Position numbers and translations under genes: made by a program. Positions 11,101 to 22,100 of a stretch of 64,000 bases of DNA are shown piece after piece. Within the stretch, counting starts at the first letter, position 1. The number at the start of each line of letters is the position of its first letter. Source of the DNA: Branchiostoma floridae. Its lineage: Eukaryota; Chordata; Leptocardii; Amphioxiformes; Branchiostomatidae. Location of the stretch: positions 22,039,719 to 22,103,718 of the forward strand of contig NC_049986.1 in the NCBI RefSeq assembly GCF_000003815.2. Direction: 5' to 3'. The notes beneath the pieces were generated by a model. The model was not told where the DNA came from and made no database searches. It saw only the letters and a list, made by a program, of their open reading frames with translations.

Positions 11101-14100
11101 AAACCTGGCCACGTACGGTTCTATAACAACAGAAGACATAATTACTGTTTTGATCCACGTTATGACAACCGGTTAGTGTTTATAGTATGGCTCTTTCTTT
11201 CTCCAGTTATCGTGCTTAGTGTACATACATACATAGTCAAACACACTCTCACAGTGTTTGAATAGTTTCTAACAAACAGTACTAGTAACGAACGCGAAGT
11301 TCACGTTTCTATGACACCTCTAGGTTGCGCCGTGCTATTGCTTAGTTACAAAAACCTAACAAACGTTAACCCTTTGGTACTTACGTAAATAATTTCATCA
11401 AAGAAATTATCACGTTGCTAAATTACTGTACATTGCGTTAACAAGACGACAAGGAGTATCAGAGTCCGTTGAGCCTTGGGGAAGGTTGGTTATAAGTGAC
11501 CGAATGTTGACAGATACAGAACTGTGGGTTGTGTAGCAAATACGACAATGTACAAAATTGTTACTGTTTTATTGCCCATAGAGGAAAAGGAATCAGTGAT
11601 GATAAAAAGCACATGAAAGGTTTTCTTCTTATCAGTGTAACACATCTTCTGCACATGTGCCATTTCTTTGTTCGCTTGTCTTACCAGTGTGAGAGAGGGT
11701 ATACGTAGCTCGATGACAGTGGGAGTGGGACGACTGTAATCTCCAAGTAGATGTAGGGTTCAGCTTAGTGTAATATGTGTGTTTGTGGGTCGTCTGTCTT
11801 TCTACGTAGTCAACGTCTTTATCCCATGGATAGTCCGAACCTTAGGGCGTGGGTAAAGGGCAAAAACCGCACCATAACAGAAGAAAAGTTTGACACATGT
11901 ACAGCGCCTAACACATAGGCCTGAAATACAGTGCTCAACCCTACATCTGCTCGGAGATTAGGATGACGCCTTGCGTGTGTCATGGTAATGTGGACATACC
12001 GTGCGCACACGAGCTTATGATTAGGCCTGTAAGTGCTCCAATTACCGAGATAGAAGAGTTGTTCAACCGGTCAGCGCAAGAAGTCCCGGCATGCCTCCTG
12101 AGACACTAGCAACCACCTGTTGACGCCCACACACCTGTCGTGTCGTGTACCTGGCGTAATGTCGGCAACACACTTTTCCAATGCAAAATAAACAGTGGAA
12201 GTAGATCCATGGTGAATAAGTCGCCATATTACCAACGCACCATCAAAGCCACTAACTTCTCTGGAATATATAGGATCAGTTTGGATGTTTTCTCGCTTCT
12301 GTCAACCCAGACACCGTCACAATGACAATGCATCGTATTATTTCATTTTCAGCCCGTAAAAGACTCTTGTACATACAAGTACTCTTGTACTGTTTTTCTA
12401 TGCGTTCCTCGGACTTTTAGGATAGCATTTCAAAACAAACTTTCTTTCTTTACACCCCTTTCGACAAGAACGACTTTTGCCCGGTACTTTCCGGTCTCCT
12501 TGGAATGAAAACACAAGTTAAAAACAGTCCAGCTAAACGGGTCACTATTCACGCTGCTGACAATGCCTAGACTTTGACTACTGCGGTTCAAAGACAAACT
12601 CTCTTTACACCGTTCTCTCTTGACCTCATTAAATCTTTGTACAACTGTTTGGGGTGTCTTGTTCTTTAGAACCACAAACAACGCGGCGCAACATGAATAA
12701 TGTTCTAGAACGAATCGGGTTTCACGCGAACCTATTTAGATTCCGTGGTCTGGAAGAAACAACTGACATTTCTGGGACACCGAGTCCGGGTGTTGGTACT
12801 CCATGCCACAAGCCACTTTTGCAATCTTGAATCTTGAAGATGACATCAACAGCATTCTTTGTAACCGCAAACGGCTTGCTAATGCTCTTAAAGTGAGTTA
12901 CTTTTATCAGTAGAGGGCTTAGTCTCCTGGTGTGTGCAGAACATTTCTGTCTGAACCGAATAAATAACAGAAATGAACCAAAGACAGGAAAACAAGTTCC
13001 TAGTTTTGATATACATCCTACCAAGGCTAAAAATATCCATCAGTTTGCTGGATATCTTTCCTGAAACGATTTTTTTTTTTCATTTAGCTATTTTTGGTAA
13101 ATTGTAACATGTCTTTAGTGTGGAACTGAAGAGACCATGGTTCTATGTACCATAAACGTGGGAAGTTTGGAACGGACAGTACTCAAGCGTGACAACTTTA
13201 TTAGTGAAGAAGCTGATGTTTTGGTATTGCCTTTCTTGGCTCACAACGTGCTAGTTTCTGATGCTTTCAGTTATTTCCGACAAAAACGTTTAGTAAACAA
13301 AACACGACCGCATAAGAAAACAACACCAAACGGGCGACAACAGCAAAAGCGCCCCCGTTAAGACTGATTTGAGGCTACTTGAGAAATCCCCAAGGACATG
13401 TTGGGATGAAAGATCACAATGTTCTCTGTGAGAGCTCGAGACTGTCAGAAAAACCTGGCCGCCAGAAAACGTTACGGATCTTCCACCAAACATCTGCTTG
13501 GAGCCTGCGTGACAGGTGTGTTGTTAGTGCACATATAGCTGTGAGGTATTTACCGTCCCCTCCCACTAAGGGTCACGGGAAAATGTCAGGTCGTGTCGAG
13601 TCATCCTGTTTGAACGTGCACAATCTCACAGAGCTGTCGAAAATCGATGTTTTGTGTCAATTTGTTCCTAGTGCTACTTACTACTCTCCAAGCAGAGGTT
13701 GAGTCACGTAGATATAGTAGTAATCGGAAAAATTACCTGCGCTCCTCTTACTTAAGAGGAGCGCCGGTGTAATTTTTCCGACTACTTAAGAGGAGCGCCG
13801 GTGTAATTTTTCCGACTACTACTATATCTACGCGACTCAACCTCTGCTTAGAGAGTACCTAGTGCAACTATGCTTGTTTCAGGTCGTCGTTTAGAAGGTG
13901 GGACATTTTGGAATGTGCCCAACTATCTACTTAACCCCTACGCACTGGTACCTGTCACACACATACCTGTCACTAGAACGTAGTGAACGACTCGTGAACA
14001 AAAAGGTAAACAACACAACCGACAAACGCTCCAACCAAGGGTCATGGAAATATTCGGTCGTCCCATTGTTTCCTGTTTGAACGTGTACAATAACTCAAAC

Positions 14101-16493
14101 AATAACTCAATGGTTTGTGACAATCTGTTCCTAGTGTAACTATGCTTGTTTCAGGTCGTCGTTTAGGTGGAAAATTGTTCCATGTGCCAAAATATCTACT
14201 TAACTCCTACGCAATGGTACCTCTGACACACATGTCAAGAAGACAACCGACAAACGCTCCCACTCCCAATGGTCATGGAAATATTCGGTCGTCTCATCGC
14301 TTCCTGTTTGAACGTGCACAATCTCTCAAACATCTTGAAAATCGTTGCTTTGTATCAATCTTTTCGTAGTGCAACTATGCTTGTTTCAGGTCGTCGTTTA
14401 GAAGGTGGGACATTTTGGAATGTGCCAAAATATCTACTTAACCCCTACGCACTGGTACCTGTCACACACATATCTGTTACTAGAACGTAGTGAACGAGCG
14501 ACTCGTGAACAAAAAGGTAAACAAGACAACCGACAAACGCTCCCACTCCCAAGGGTCATGGAAATATTCGGTCGTCTCATCGCTTCCTGTTTGAACGTGC
14601 ACAATCTCACAGAGCTCTCGAAAATCGATACATTGTGTCAATCTGTCTCTAGAGTAACTGTGCTATTTTCATGTCATCGTTTAGGTGGAAAATTGTTCAA
14701 TGTGCCAAAATATCTACTTAACCCCTACGCAATGACACACATGTACCTGTGACACACATGTCAAGAAGACAACCGACAAACGCTCCCACTCCCAAGGGTC
14801 ATGGAAATATTCGGTCGTCTCATCGCTTCCTGTTTGAACGTGTTCAACGTGCACAATCTCTCAGAGCTCTCGAAAATTGATGTTTTGTGTCAATCTGTAA
14901 CTATGCTTGGTCTAGGTCGAAGTGTGGGGGATGACATATTTTGCAACGTGCCCAAATACACATGACCCCTTAGTGAAGGGGAAGGGAATGTTGACATATT
15001 ATTTCAAGATGGCTCTCAAAAATCGATGTTTTGTGTCAATCTGTTCCTAGTATTCCAAGTGTAATGTTATACTTTTACTTAACGTTTCAGGTCGTCGTTT
15101 AGGGGCGGAATATTTTGCAATGTGCTCGAATATGTGTACACATAACCTCTTAGTGGGGGAGTGGGTCATGTTGACAGAGTATTTCAAGATGGCCGACAGC
15201 ATATGTGTACCTGTCACCAGAACGTAGAAACGACTCGTGAACCAAAAAGGTACCCAAAACAATCAACATAACATCTAGGTAAGGGGTCTTGAATGTTCAT
15301 AGACTGTTTTCAAGATGGCTGACCTACGCACCTGTACACCTGTGACACATACACCTGGCACAGGTGGTTTGGGACGTAAGATTACGTCAAACCACTTACC
15401 ACCAACAGGCACAAGAAATCCTAATCTTGCCCTGTATTTTGTGTCTTTTGTGGATGACATACAGTGAAGGCCTCTTCCATTTTGCAACACTAAGTTAATG
15501 TATACAAAACAATGTTAGGAAAAACCATAACACTCTGATATCAAAATACCTGTATATAAAAAGAGCAAACTGTTGCCAACTTGCCACCTATGCCACTCAG
15601 TCTAAGTAGTGGGACCTAGCTAGTTGTGAAAAACACTCAAGATCACATATTTTCACCCAAAGAGATCTCTAAGCTATATGAAGTGTTCAGCACTATACAC
15701 AAATATCAAAATACGTGTACTCAAAACAAACAAATCGCTGTCACGTATGAGACCCTGTCTAAGCCTAAGTGAATGTAGTTAGACCTAGTTAGCTGTGAGA
15801 ACTTAAAACCTCAGAAGGCCACGATCTTTTCACCTAAGCATATCTCCAGGTGCTTTGAAGTGTTCGGCACACACTTAGTCCCACCTGCATTGTGCGAGTG
15901 TTGAGATTTTAACCCACACCCACCATGCAAGGTTCAGCTTGTCAAGTACGGGCATAATGCGGGTATATATACCTACGGATTCAGCTAATGTTTCAATAAA
16001 CACGCTACCGAGATCTTCCTGTCGTTTGAGAGAGGCTTTTTAGAGAAAATTTTGAGTGTTTTTGAGGATAAGTTGTTGATACAACATCGAGTGTTTTGAG
16101 TACAACGCGCTATACACACAGAGAGATATCAAAATACACAAAAGCCCTCCTGTCGTTGGTATATCTAGCGTATAAAAATGGCGATAGAAGTAACTTGACT
16201 GTACAGTGGCTAGCTCTTTAAAGCTATATAGGTATCCAAGCTCATGCGAAGGGGTTTGTTTTATATATATACTGAACCAAACATACAGTTTTACACTGAA
16301 CCCAACAACGATCGATAAGGTAGAACCGAGTAGAGTGCTGTGGTGCTGTGCAGTCAGTAGGGGGTATACCGGCTGGTTATGCTATCAACAAATCGTCGAG
16401 ACACCTCGATATTTGTACGTTTTCTTACCCTGGCGTGTGGTAGGGATCCGGCGTCATAAGAATGCTCTTCTTCGGCGGCATATCTTGCGGCAT
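5124..16493 (-). CDS. CIMIP2A/B-like: CIMIP2-family (FAM166A/B-like) ciliary microtubule inner protein, 7 exons
   Basis: Coding exons, in order on the minus strand: 16493-16429, 8561-8411, 7958-7883, 7425-7250, 6379-6241, 5916-5695, 5230-5124. Every intron is gt...ag, the phases match, and the total is 936 bases (311 aa plus stop). The protein carries the family's spaced PGY.G..P motifs: TPGYLGYCPQFKY at residues 20-32, MVPGYTGYIP at 92-101, MSGYTGFVPK at 201-210 and GLVPHYTGHIP near 266-276, followed by KFKFGDTFGHSTY near the C-terminus. FAM166/CIMIP2 proteins line the lumen of ciliary doublet microtubules. Length and the LLTNPNV region resemble human CIMIP2A slightly more than CIMIP2B, so this may be the common orthologue. 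The ATG at 16491-16493 is chosen because exon 1 splices in frame into the first PGY motif. Confidence 0.9.
5935..6235. repeat. Degenerate (GAAT)n tetranucleotide microsatellite in a CIMIP2 intron
   Basis: Runs of gaatgaatgaacgaacgaat occur at both ends with diverged sequence between. The repeat fills most of the intron between exons 5 and 6. Long serine/histidine-rich ORFs over it are artefacts of the repeat. Confidence 0.8.
6409..6585. mobile_element. MITE, family B (TCTCC...GGCATAAGATAGTATCAA)
   Basis: Terminal inverted repeats read taatctccaggcag...ggcataagatagtatcaa and ttgatactatgttataccaccgta...ctgcttgg. It lies in CIMIP2 intron 4. The same family occurs at 6755-6910, 17234-17389, 17468-17570, 44519-44655 and 61570-61748. 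Confidence 0.7.
6684..6752. mobile_element. Minimal 69-bp deletion derivative of MITE family A
   Basis: ctctccaagcagaggttaggctcc is followed after about 20 bases by its near-perfect inverse ggagcctaacctctgcttggagag. The ends match the 207-base element at 10328-10534 and the middle is gone. It sits between two family B elements. Confidence 0.7.
6755..6910. mobile_element. MITE, family B
   Basis: Inverted ends ttatctcccagcagatctacggtggtataa and ttatgccaccgcaggatctgctgggagatta. No coding capacity. In CIMIP2 intron 4. Confidence 0.7.
8218..8410. repeat. About 60-bp tandem repeats abutting the CIMIP2 exon 2 donor
   Basis: The intronic sequence next to the exon 2 donor (gene strand gtacggaacaaaaactt) recurs near 8333-8353, 8272-8293 and weakly near 8218, separated by purine-rich gagagaagggg stretches. 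The 5' splice-site neighbourhood is therefore present in three to four diverged copies inside intron 2. Confidence 0.6.
8620..9066 (-). pseudogene. Decayed tandem copies of the start of CIMIP2 exon 2
   Basis: Upstream of real exon 2 (8561), four diverged copies of its acceptor end are recognisable near 8624-8666, 8761-8825, 8907-8950 and 9023-9066, spaced about 120-145 bases. The copy at 8761-8825 keeps a good acceptor (tttttccacag) and reads YLGYCPQFKY followed by a stop, where the real exon has CAG. All are non-coding relics lying in intron 1. Confidence 0.65.
9175..9316. mobile_element. MITE-like element with CCTCCAAGCAGATA ends
   Basis: The left end cctccaagcagataca and the right end catctgcttggagata form short inverted termini of the same TCCAAGCAGA type as families A and B. 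The interior is unrelated to them. In CIMIP2 intron 1. Confidence 0.45.
9317..10327. other. CIMIP2 intron 1 sequence, nothing recognised
   Basis: No exon, RNA gene or complete element was recognised. Short ORFs here lack any family resemblance. Confidence 0.4.
10328..10534. mobile_element. MITE, family A
   Basis: Inverted termini ctctccaagcagaggttaggctcctgctgtt and aacagcagaagcctaacctctgcttggagag bound a 207-base element with the shared ggctttctatt-tgta interior motif. Confidence 0.75.
11738..11960. mobile_element. MITE with TAATCTCCAAGTAGATGTAGGG ends
   Basis: taatctccaagtagatgtag-ggttcagc on the left is the inverse of gctcaaccc-tacatctgctcggagatta on the right, about 29 bases with few mismatches. 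The interior differs from families A and B although the outermost bases are the same type. Confidence 0.65.
11961..13683. other. CIMIP2 intron 1 sequence, no gene recognised
   Basis: ORFs of 60 to 107 codons on both strands resemble no protein and lack splice context. A lone family end (catctgcttggag) is visible near 13491. The first partial unit of the array at 13860-15260 appears near 13560-13670. Confidence 0.4.
13684..13855. mobile_element. MITE, family C (CTCTCCAAGCAGAGGTTGAGTC)
   Basis: Terminal inverted repeats of about 55 bases run from ctctccaagcagaggttgag to ctcaacctctgcttagagag. They enclose a duplicated internal stretch (ttaagaggagcgccggtgtaatttttccgac) present once inverted and twice direct. 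A single arm of the same family lies at 40161-40240. Confidence 0.7.
13860..15260. repeat. Tandem array of about 240-280-bp units
   Basis: The landmark actatgcttgtttcaggtcg recurs (with changes) at about 13868, 14139, 14375, 14656, 14899 and 15085. It is followed each time by ccaaaatatctacttaaccc, gtacctgtcacacacat and tcatggaaatattcggtcg. Units drift and shorten to the right. The ORFs across it are repeat artefacts. It lies in CIMIP2 intron 1. Confidence 0.75.
15538..15872. repeat. Two-copy tandem repeat, about 170 bp
   Basis: atatcaaaatacctgtat...gaagtgttcagcac is followed directly by atatcaaaatacgtgtac...gaagtgttcggcac. The two copies are clearly diverged. Confidence 0.6.
16429..16493 (-). 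CDS. CIMIP2A/B-like: CIMIP2 coding exon 1
   Basis: Too short to be found as an ORF. It encodes 21 residues beginning MPQDMPPKKSIL and ending DPYHTPG, with donor CCAGG|gtaag. The two trailing bases GG join the G that begins exon 2 and give PG-YLGYCP, as in the family N-terminus (PHYIPGY-type). Intron 1 is therefore about 7.9 kb. Confidence 0.85.
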
Positions 16494-16577
16494 CTTGTCT
16501 GCTTTTCCAGTGAAATTAGTCCGTCAAATCGCCCGAGTGAGTGCACTCCGTCCTCTACGCGTGGTCGCCCGGCGGCC

Positions 16578-16596
16578 GTTGCTAGGCGTTGCTAGG
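16578..16596 (-). promoter_or_regulatory. Tandem RFX (X-box) half-sites in the CIMIP2 promoter
   Basis: On the gene strand, CCTAGCAAC-G-CCTAGCAAC gives two identical RFX-type half-sites as a direct repeat, 85 to 103 bases upstream of the CIMIP2 ATG. The surrounding 16480-16640 is locally rich in CpG, unlike its AT-rich neighbours. RFX factors drive cilia genes through X-boxes, so the placement fits the gene's predicted role. The half-sites are direct rather than inverted, so this is not a textbook full X-box. Confidence 0.55.
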
Positions 16597-17233
16597 GAAG
16601 CCGTTCCATTGTGTCGTCTGCGCGGCGCGGGGTCATGAATAGGGGTCCGAATGCGTGTGCGAGAACAATGCGCCCGTTTTACTCAAGCAATTATGTATGC
16701 AAACACATAAAAATGATTGTGGCATCGATGTTTTTGTCTGGGTAACTTTTATCTCTGAAACACCGGATCGTCATGGAAGAGACAAAACGTTTTCCTAAAA
16801 TGCCAAGGCCGATAGTCTATTGTATACGTTTCTTATCATGCTTCTTGAATAGGCATTCTTAGCGTGACATTTATGGAGACATATAACCATTATCGTCAGG
16901 GCTTGAAAGAAATCTTATCGATCATTCTAAGGTTTCTTAAAGCTTTAAGAATTGGCCTTATCTTAGAAATTTGGGGCGTGATTCTTACAAGATCTAGAAG
17001 TTTTGCTTATCTGGTAATGTATAGGGTGTCTGTCGTAATGTTTGCGTTCGGTAAGACCTGGATTTCTCGCACGGCTGGCTACGTATGGGCGACTCTAAAC
17101 AGCCAATGGGAAACCGAGATTTGGCCGTGAGAGGTGTAACATTAGCCCCGTATTGTGCGCTGTTTGCCCGGATCAGGGGTTGTGTAAACTCGGCCGATTC
17201 ACGCAGGTGTGAAACGGGTTTTAAGGATCGGCT

Positions 17234-17389
17234 AGTCTCCAAGCAGATCCTACGGTGCCATAAGGTAGTATCAAACCAAAGAGTATAGCCGGCCTAAGGG
17301 AGTCAAACGGGCACCGGAGCGTAGCGGAACACTCCTCTGCCAGCTTTTGATGCTATCCTATGCTACCGTAGGATCTGTTTGCAGATTAA
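17234..17389. mobile_element. MITE, family B
   Basis: Inverted ends agtctccaagcagatcctac and gtaggatctgtttgcagatt, with internal ggtagtatcaaa / cttttgatgctatccta. No coding capacity. Confidence 0.7.
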
Positions 17390-17467
17390 GGATTGGCGCC
17401 CTCGCACTTTTTTATCCACTCCATGCAGAAGTTGGTAGGAAAGCTTGTGACCATTTTCTCTAATATT

Positions 17468-17570
17468 TAATCTCCAGCAGATCTTGCGGTGGCATAAGGC
17501 GGGGGCGAATAATACTCCTCTACAGCTTATGATATTATCTTATGCCACCGCAAGATCTGCTTGGAGATTA
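17468..17570. mobile_element. Short MITE, family B
   Basis: Inverted ends taatctccagcagatcttgc and gcaagatctgcttggagatta, continued by ggtggcataag / cttatgccacc. At 103 bases it is a deletion derivative of the family. Confidence 0.7.
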
Positions 17571-19138
17571 GATTTCTCATATCATGCGTTTCTGTCACAG
17601 TGTCAGGAAGACCCCACCTGCTGATAGAAACAAACGGCATAAAAGAAAAAGGTCACGATTTTCCTCAGCTTGGAGAATACTCACACTATACCTTTAATAG
17701 ATTGAGTCATGTAGCTATGTCCTCCGAGCAGATACAGAATTTTAGCTTGTGCTTTGAAATGTTGTTTATTCATTATTGAGCCCTTCTATATTGACAGGTT
17801 ATAACTAAAGTTCTGGAGGACCAACTTCGTTTGCTCCACCTCTCAAGAGGATGAAAGATGATGATGATGATAAACTAAAGAGTTTTAAACGGGCCTTTTC
17901 GCCACTTGTTGGTACATGTAATTTGTTGCTTGGACAGTAACGTTGATTTAATTGCACAAAAGTGATGCTAGCGTGCGAATAATAACTTTAAAAAAAGGCT
18001 TGAAAAAAAGTTGCCTTCATGATGAATCTAAGTGATATACCGAACAACGGGTTCTTTCACATCTTCCTGTACTGTTTGATCTTGGAATTAACGTTAGCAT
18101 TCTATGACGTTTCAGTCCGATATTTTCTTTTTTTTCAACAGCATGCAGTTGTTTATTTTGCAGCTGCTTTGCAAGATTTACAGTAAAGTTGAAAGCTTTG
18201 TTGTTTTTTTGCTTATTTTCAGAAACGGCCGGAATTGAGTCTATACATCTGGCAAGTTTGATGACCGATCGTCGCCTTGAAATAAGGCCATACTGGATGA
18301 CACCCGGCCCTGCGGCTATGGTCACCCAAAACAGAAGCGAGTACTATTGAAAGCTAATTAGCATTTTTTTAAGGGACGAAAATTGATGCGTACTTGTATG
18401 TCATCCATTTAATCAACAGGCTATTTCCTACTGACAAGTATCAACTACTCAAAAGAGCTAGGCTATCAACCCGAGGCTCCTCCAACACAGGTCTCGGGCG
18501 TCTTGAACGCCGTCTGGCGATATGACAAGAAACTGCAGCATGAAAAGCCGGACTAAACTGGAAGAATACATTATTATTCGGGGCAGGGGAAGCTTTCTTT
18601 TTTGATTACACAATTTATGGCATTGTATTTTTGATACTGACAGCAATCAAATAAGTGTATATATACTGATTCTAAAAATTGCATTCAAACTTATTGATGC
18701 ATCCTATAAATCTGTCCTGAGAACCCCCGAGTCACAATGGCGTCACCCAAAAGGGCATGTACCACTCTCGAAAAGAATGGGGTCAATTTATGGTTTGCTT
18801 GATACTAAACAAAAAGTTTATTTTTATTACTTGATTTAGACTTACAAATATATGATGTGGATATATGTGTCAATTATTTAAAAGTTTACAGCCATTGACA
18901 TTGAAAACTCTTTTTTTATCGAAAAATAAACCATTCCCTATTCTATAATGTTATCTTCCACAGGGGTAAAGGTCACCAGGGCGGCCACGTAGGATGAGTC
19001 AGAATCTCATGAAAACACGCCAAGAAAAGGGCTCGTATTACGTCTTAAAGGTACATCTGGAACATATTGACACCAGGGGGTCTTAAAGGAACATTTCAAC
19101 GATCTAAGGAGACCGGAGTCGCCGGGAAAGCCTTGAAG
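17571..19138. other. Intergenic, upstream flank of CACFD1
   Basis: No gene is seen. The final few hundred bases must hold the CACFD1 promoter and 5' UTR, but I see no clear TATA box or CpG cluster fixing a start site. Confidence 0.4.
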
Positions 19139-22100
19139 ATGAACCAAAACAAAGACGCCGGGAAGGACGAGGTGGCCTGGTGGTTCAAGATTCTAGGAAG
19201 ATGTGTCGGCGCGATAGCTTCGTTAGGTAAGAGTAAGACATTTGGCTTGTCAAATTGTCAAACCTTTCTATTATTAAAATGCGTGGGATGTGTAAAGTTA
19301 AGTACTATATCATAATCTTTGTCGATCAGAGTAATATTTAGGTAGGTAATCAAATATGTTGTTATACAGACAGTTCCTAGTGACACAACGTCATATGGTG
19401 TCACGCACATATGACAAGTAACGTTAAATCATGTCAGAAAAGTATGCTATCTTTAGAGTAAATATCGGAGTAAAGTACAAATTTGTACTCTGACAGTGCT
19501 AAATATACTATGAAGAAGGTCTCATATTTACTAACTGTATGTTGTTATTGTTGTTGTCATATGTTTGTTTACCTTTGTAAATTGTGCTGTTGCAAATGTT
19601 CTAAAGTCCATAACTGTTATAGAATGTACAAATTGTAAATGTTTTCATATACTTACAAGTTGTAGCCTACCATCATGTAATACGTATAAATGATTGGTTC
19701 TTATTTTTTCCATTTGGGATGGGTATCTGGGAGTTCACCGCATCTAGAAAATAAATGTTGTTGTTTTTTCCAGTATGTATGGCAATGGGTATCTGTCATT
19801 GCATTATCACCCATCATATCAATCTGCACATGTACTTCTAGCAAATTACTAGTACACTACATAGAGTACCCGGTACTATTCGGTATTTGTTGCATTGGGC
19901 TGCCATGTTTTCCAGACAACACAAATGCATGTGTATCATGGAGGAGGGGTTATTCAGTTTCCACTAAGGTTCAGTTCTGTTTTTCTTTTTTTCCAGTGTG
20001 TATGGGGATGGGTATTTGGGCGTGCATCACTGTCCATCCCATCTGTATTGTAGCAGGAGTCCTCATGGTGTGAGTATTACATCAATCTATCTATTTATTT
20101 ATTTATTGCCAATGATACAACTCATTACACGGATCTGCCTAGGCAGCTTTGGGCTGGTAGCGGCAGATTCACAGAGATACAGACGAACATACATCATCGG
20201 TCGACGTGATCGCACATGTTCGCACATGTTTAGACACGACGGGGTTATACCGCCCCTTGCAGGGTGACGTACCCTTTCATATGCGCCAGGTCTCCCGTCC
20301 GGGTGAATGATGTAAATCACCTTGAGCCGAAGCTAGGTACTCATTTTCACCTGAGTATAGTGAGGAAAGCCGTGTAAAGTGCCTTTCCCAAGGGCACAAG
20401 ATCGGTAACACGGCAGGCGGATTCGAACCCGCAACCTCTCGGTCACGGGGCGAACACGGTCCCACTGCACTACACGTTTCCACATCAATCTATAGAAAGT
20501 CTTCTTTGATATCATTGACTGATGCTAAAGTGTTTTTTTTGTCTATGTACTGTTCATGTCATGCCCACTGTGTCTAGTTATTGTTATAATGTGAATTTAC
20601 CCCAGTCTGTAAGATCAACGATATTCAGGGGTACTACCGCTCAGGGGTAACTCTGCACTGTTGATTTAATGAATAAAGATTTTGATTTGATTTTTATATC
20701 ACTCTATATAGATAGTAATCTTGCCTCAGAAATCAGAATCATAGGGCTGATTGTTCAAATCCTTTCAGAATTTTCAAGAGTTGTGCATGTCAATTTGCTT
20801 GCTTAATATCCACTTGGAAAACACTATCCATTTGTAAACAAAATATAAGAGCAACATGAAAAAAAATGTAAATTTACTTTGAAAGGTACTAGTAGGTAGT
20901 TTCCTTTGAGTTTTAGAGCAAATTAGAGGTCTAAGCGTATATAGTACTGTAGATGTAGTAACTTTCTTGTTTATTTTCCTCAGCTTTCACTGGGACTGAA
21001 AGACACTGCAAAGTGCAAACTTAAAACACTACAAGAGCCTTTTTCCTCCTACTGCAGAATATAACCATTGAAAAAGTGATTGAATTTACTGACACGTGAC
21101 TGAGACTGAGGTTAAATATTTTTATGTTGTCCCTGCAGATGTCTAGGATTTCTGACAATGGTCTTAGAAGCTCCGCTCTGCTGCCAGTTCTTTGACGGGC
21201 TTGACAGACTAGCGAACTGGATCGGAAACCTCAAGTATATCTACAAGGCTATACTGTACTGTGTGTAAGTATGGACACTATTAAAAGTATATCTACAAGG
21301 CTATACTATACTGTGTGTAAGTATGGACACTAAAGTACATCTACAAGGCTATACTTTACTGTGTGTAAGTATGGACACTAAAGTACATCTACAAGGCTAT
21401 ACTGTACTGTGTGTAAGTATGGACACTAAAGTACATCTACAAGGCTATACTTTACTGTGTGTAAGTATGGACACTATTAAAAGTACATCTACAAGGCTAT
21501 ACTGTACTGTGTGTAATTAAGTATGGACACTAAATTACATCTACAAGGCTGTACTGTACTGTGTGTAAGTATGGACACTAAAGTACATCTACAAGGCTAT
21601 ACTGTACTGTGTGTAAGTATGGACACTAAAGTACATCTACAATGCTATACTGTACTGTGTGTAAGTATGGACACTAAATTACATCTACAAGGCTATACTG
21701 TACTGTGTGTAAGTATGGACACTAAAGTACATCTACAAGGCTATACTGTACTGTGTGTAAGTATGGACACTAAAGTACATCTACAATGCTATACTGTACT
21801 GTGTGTAAGTATGGACGCTATTAAAAGTACATCTACAAGGCTATACTGTACTGTGTGTAAGTATGGACTATACTGTACTGTGTGTAAGTAATACATAATG
21901 TTGCATGAAAGAATGAACAATATCATCAATGCCAACATGTCTGTAGTTTCGAAATGGGAATGATGCAGGTCCAGTGCTCTTTCAAAATATATGACATATA
22001 TATGTATGGTTGGCTACAAGTTGTACACTACTTCTACACTGCCTATTTATGTATTTTGATTTACTTACCTTTGATAATTGTTAGTTTCCATGGCTAATAC

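Noticed and set aside
16206-16595. 129-codon plus-strand ORF
   Set aside because: It runs antisense through the CIMIP2 first exon and CpG-rich promoter, with no domain or splice evidence.
20405-20475. tRNA gene on the minus strand
   Set aside because: Boxes A and B are present but the sequence does not form a full cloverleaf in context. It is the head of a SINE with body, tail and target duplications.
21323-21891. Two ORFs encoding a perfect 16-residue repeat ([16 protein letters not shown])
   Set aside because: They are read through the 48-base minisatellite derived from the CACFD1 exon 3 junction. Openness follows from the period being a multiple of three; there is no start context or family.
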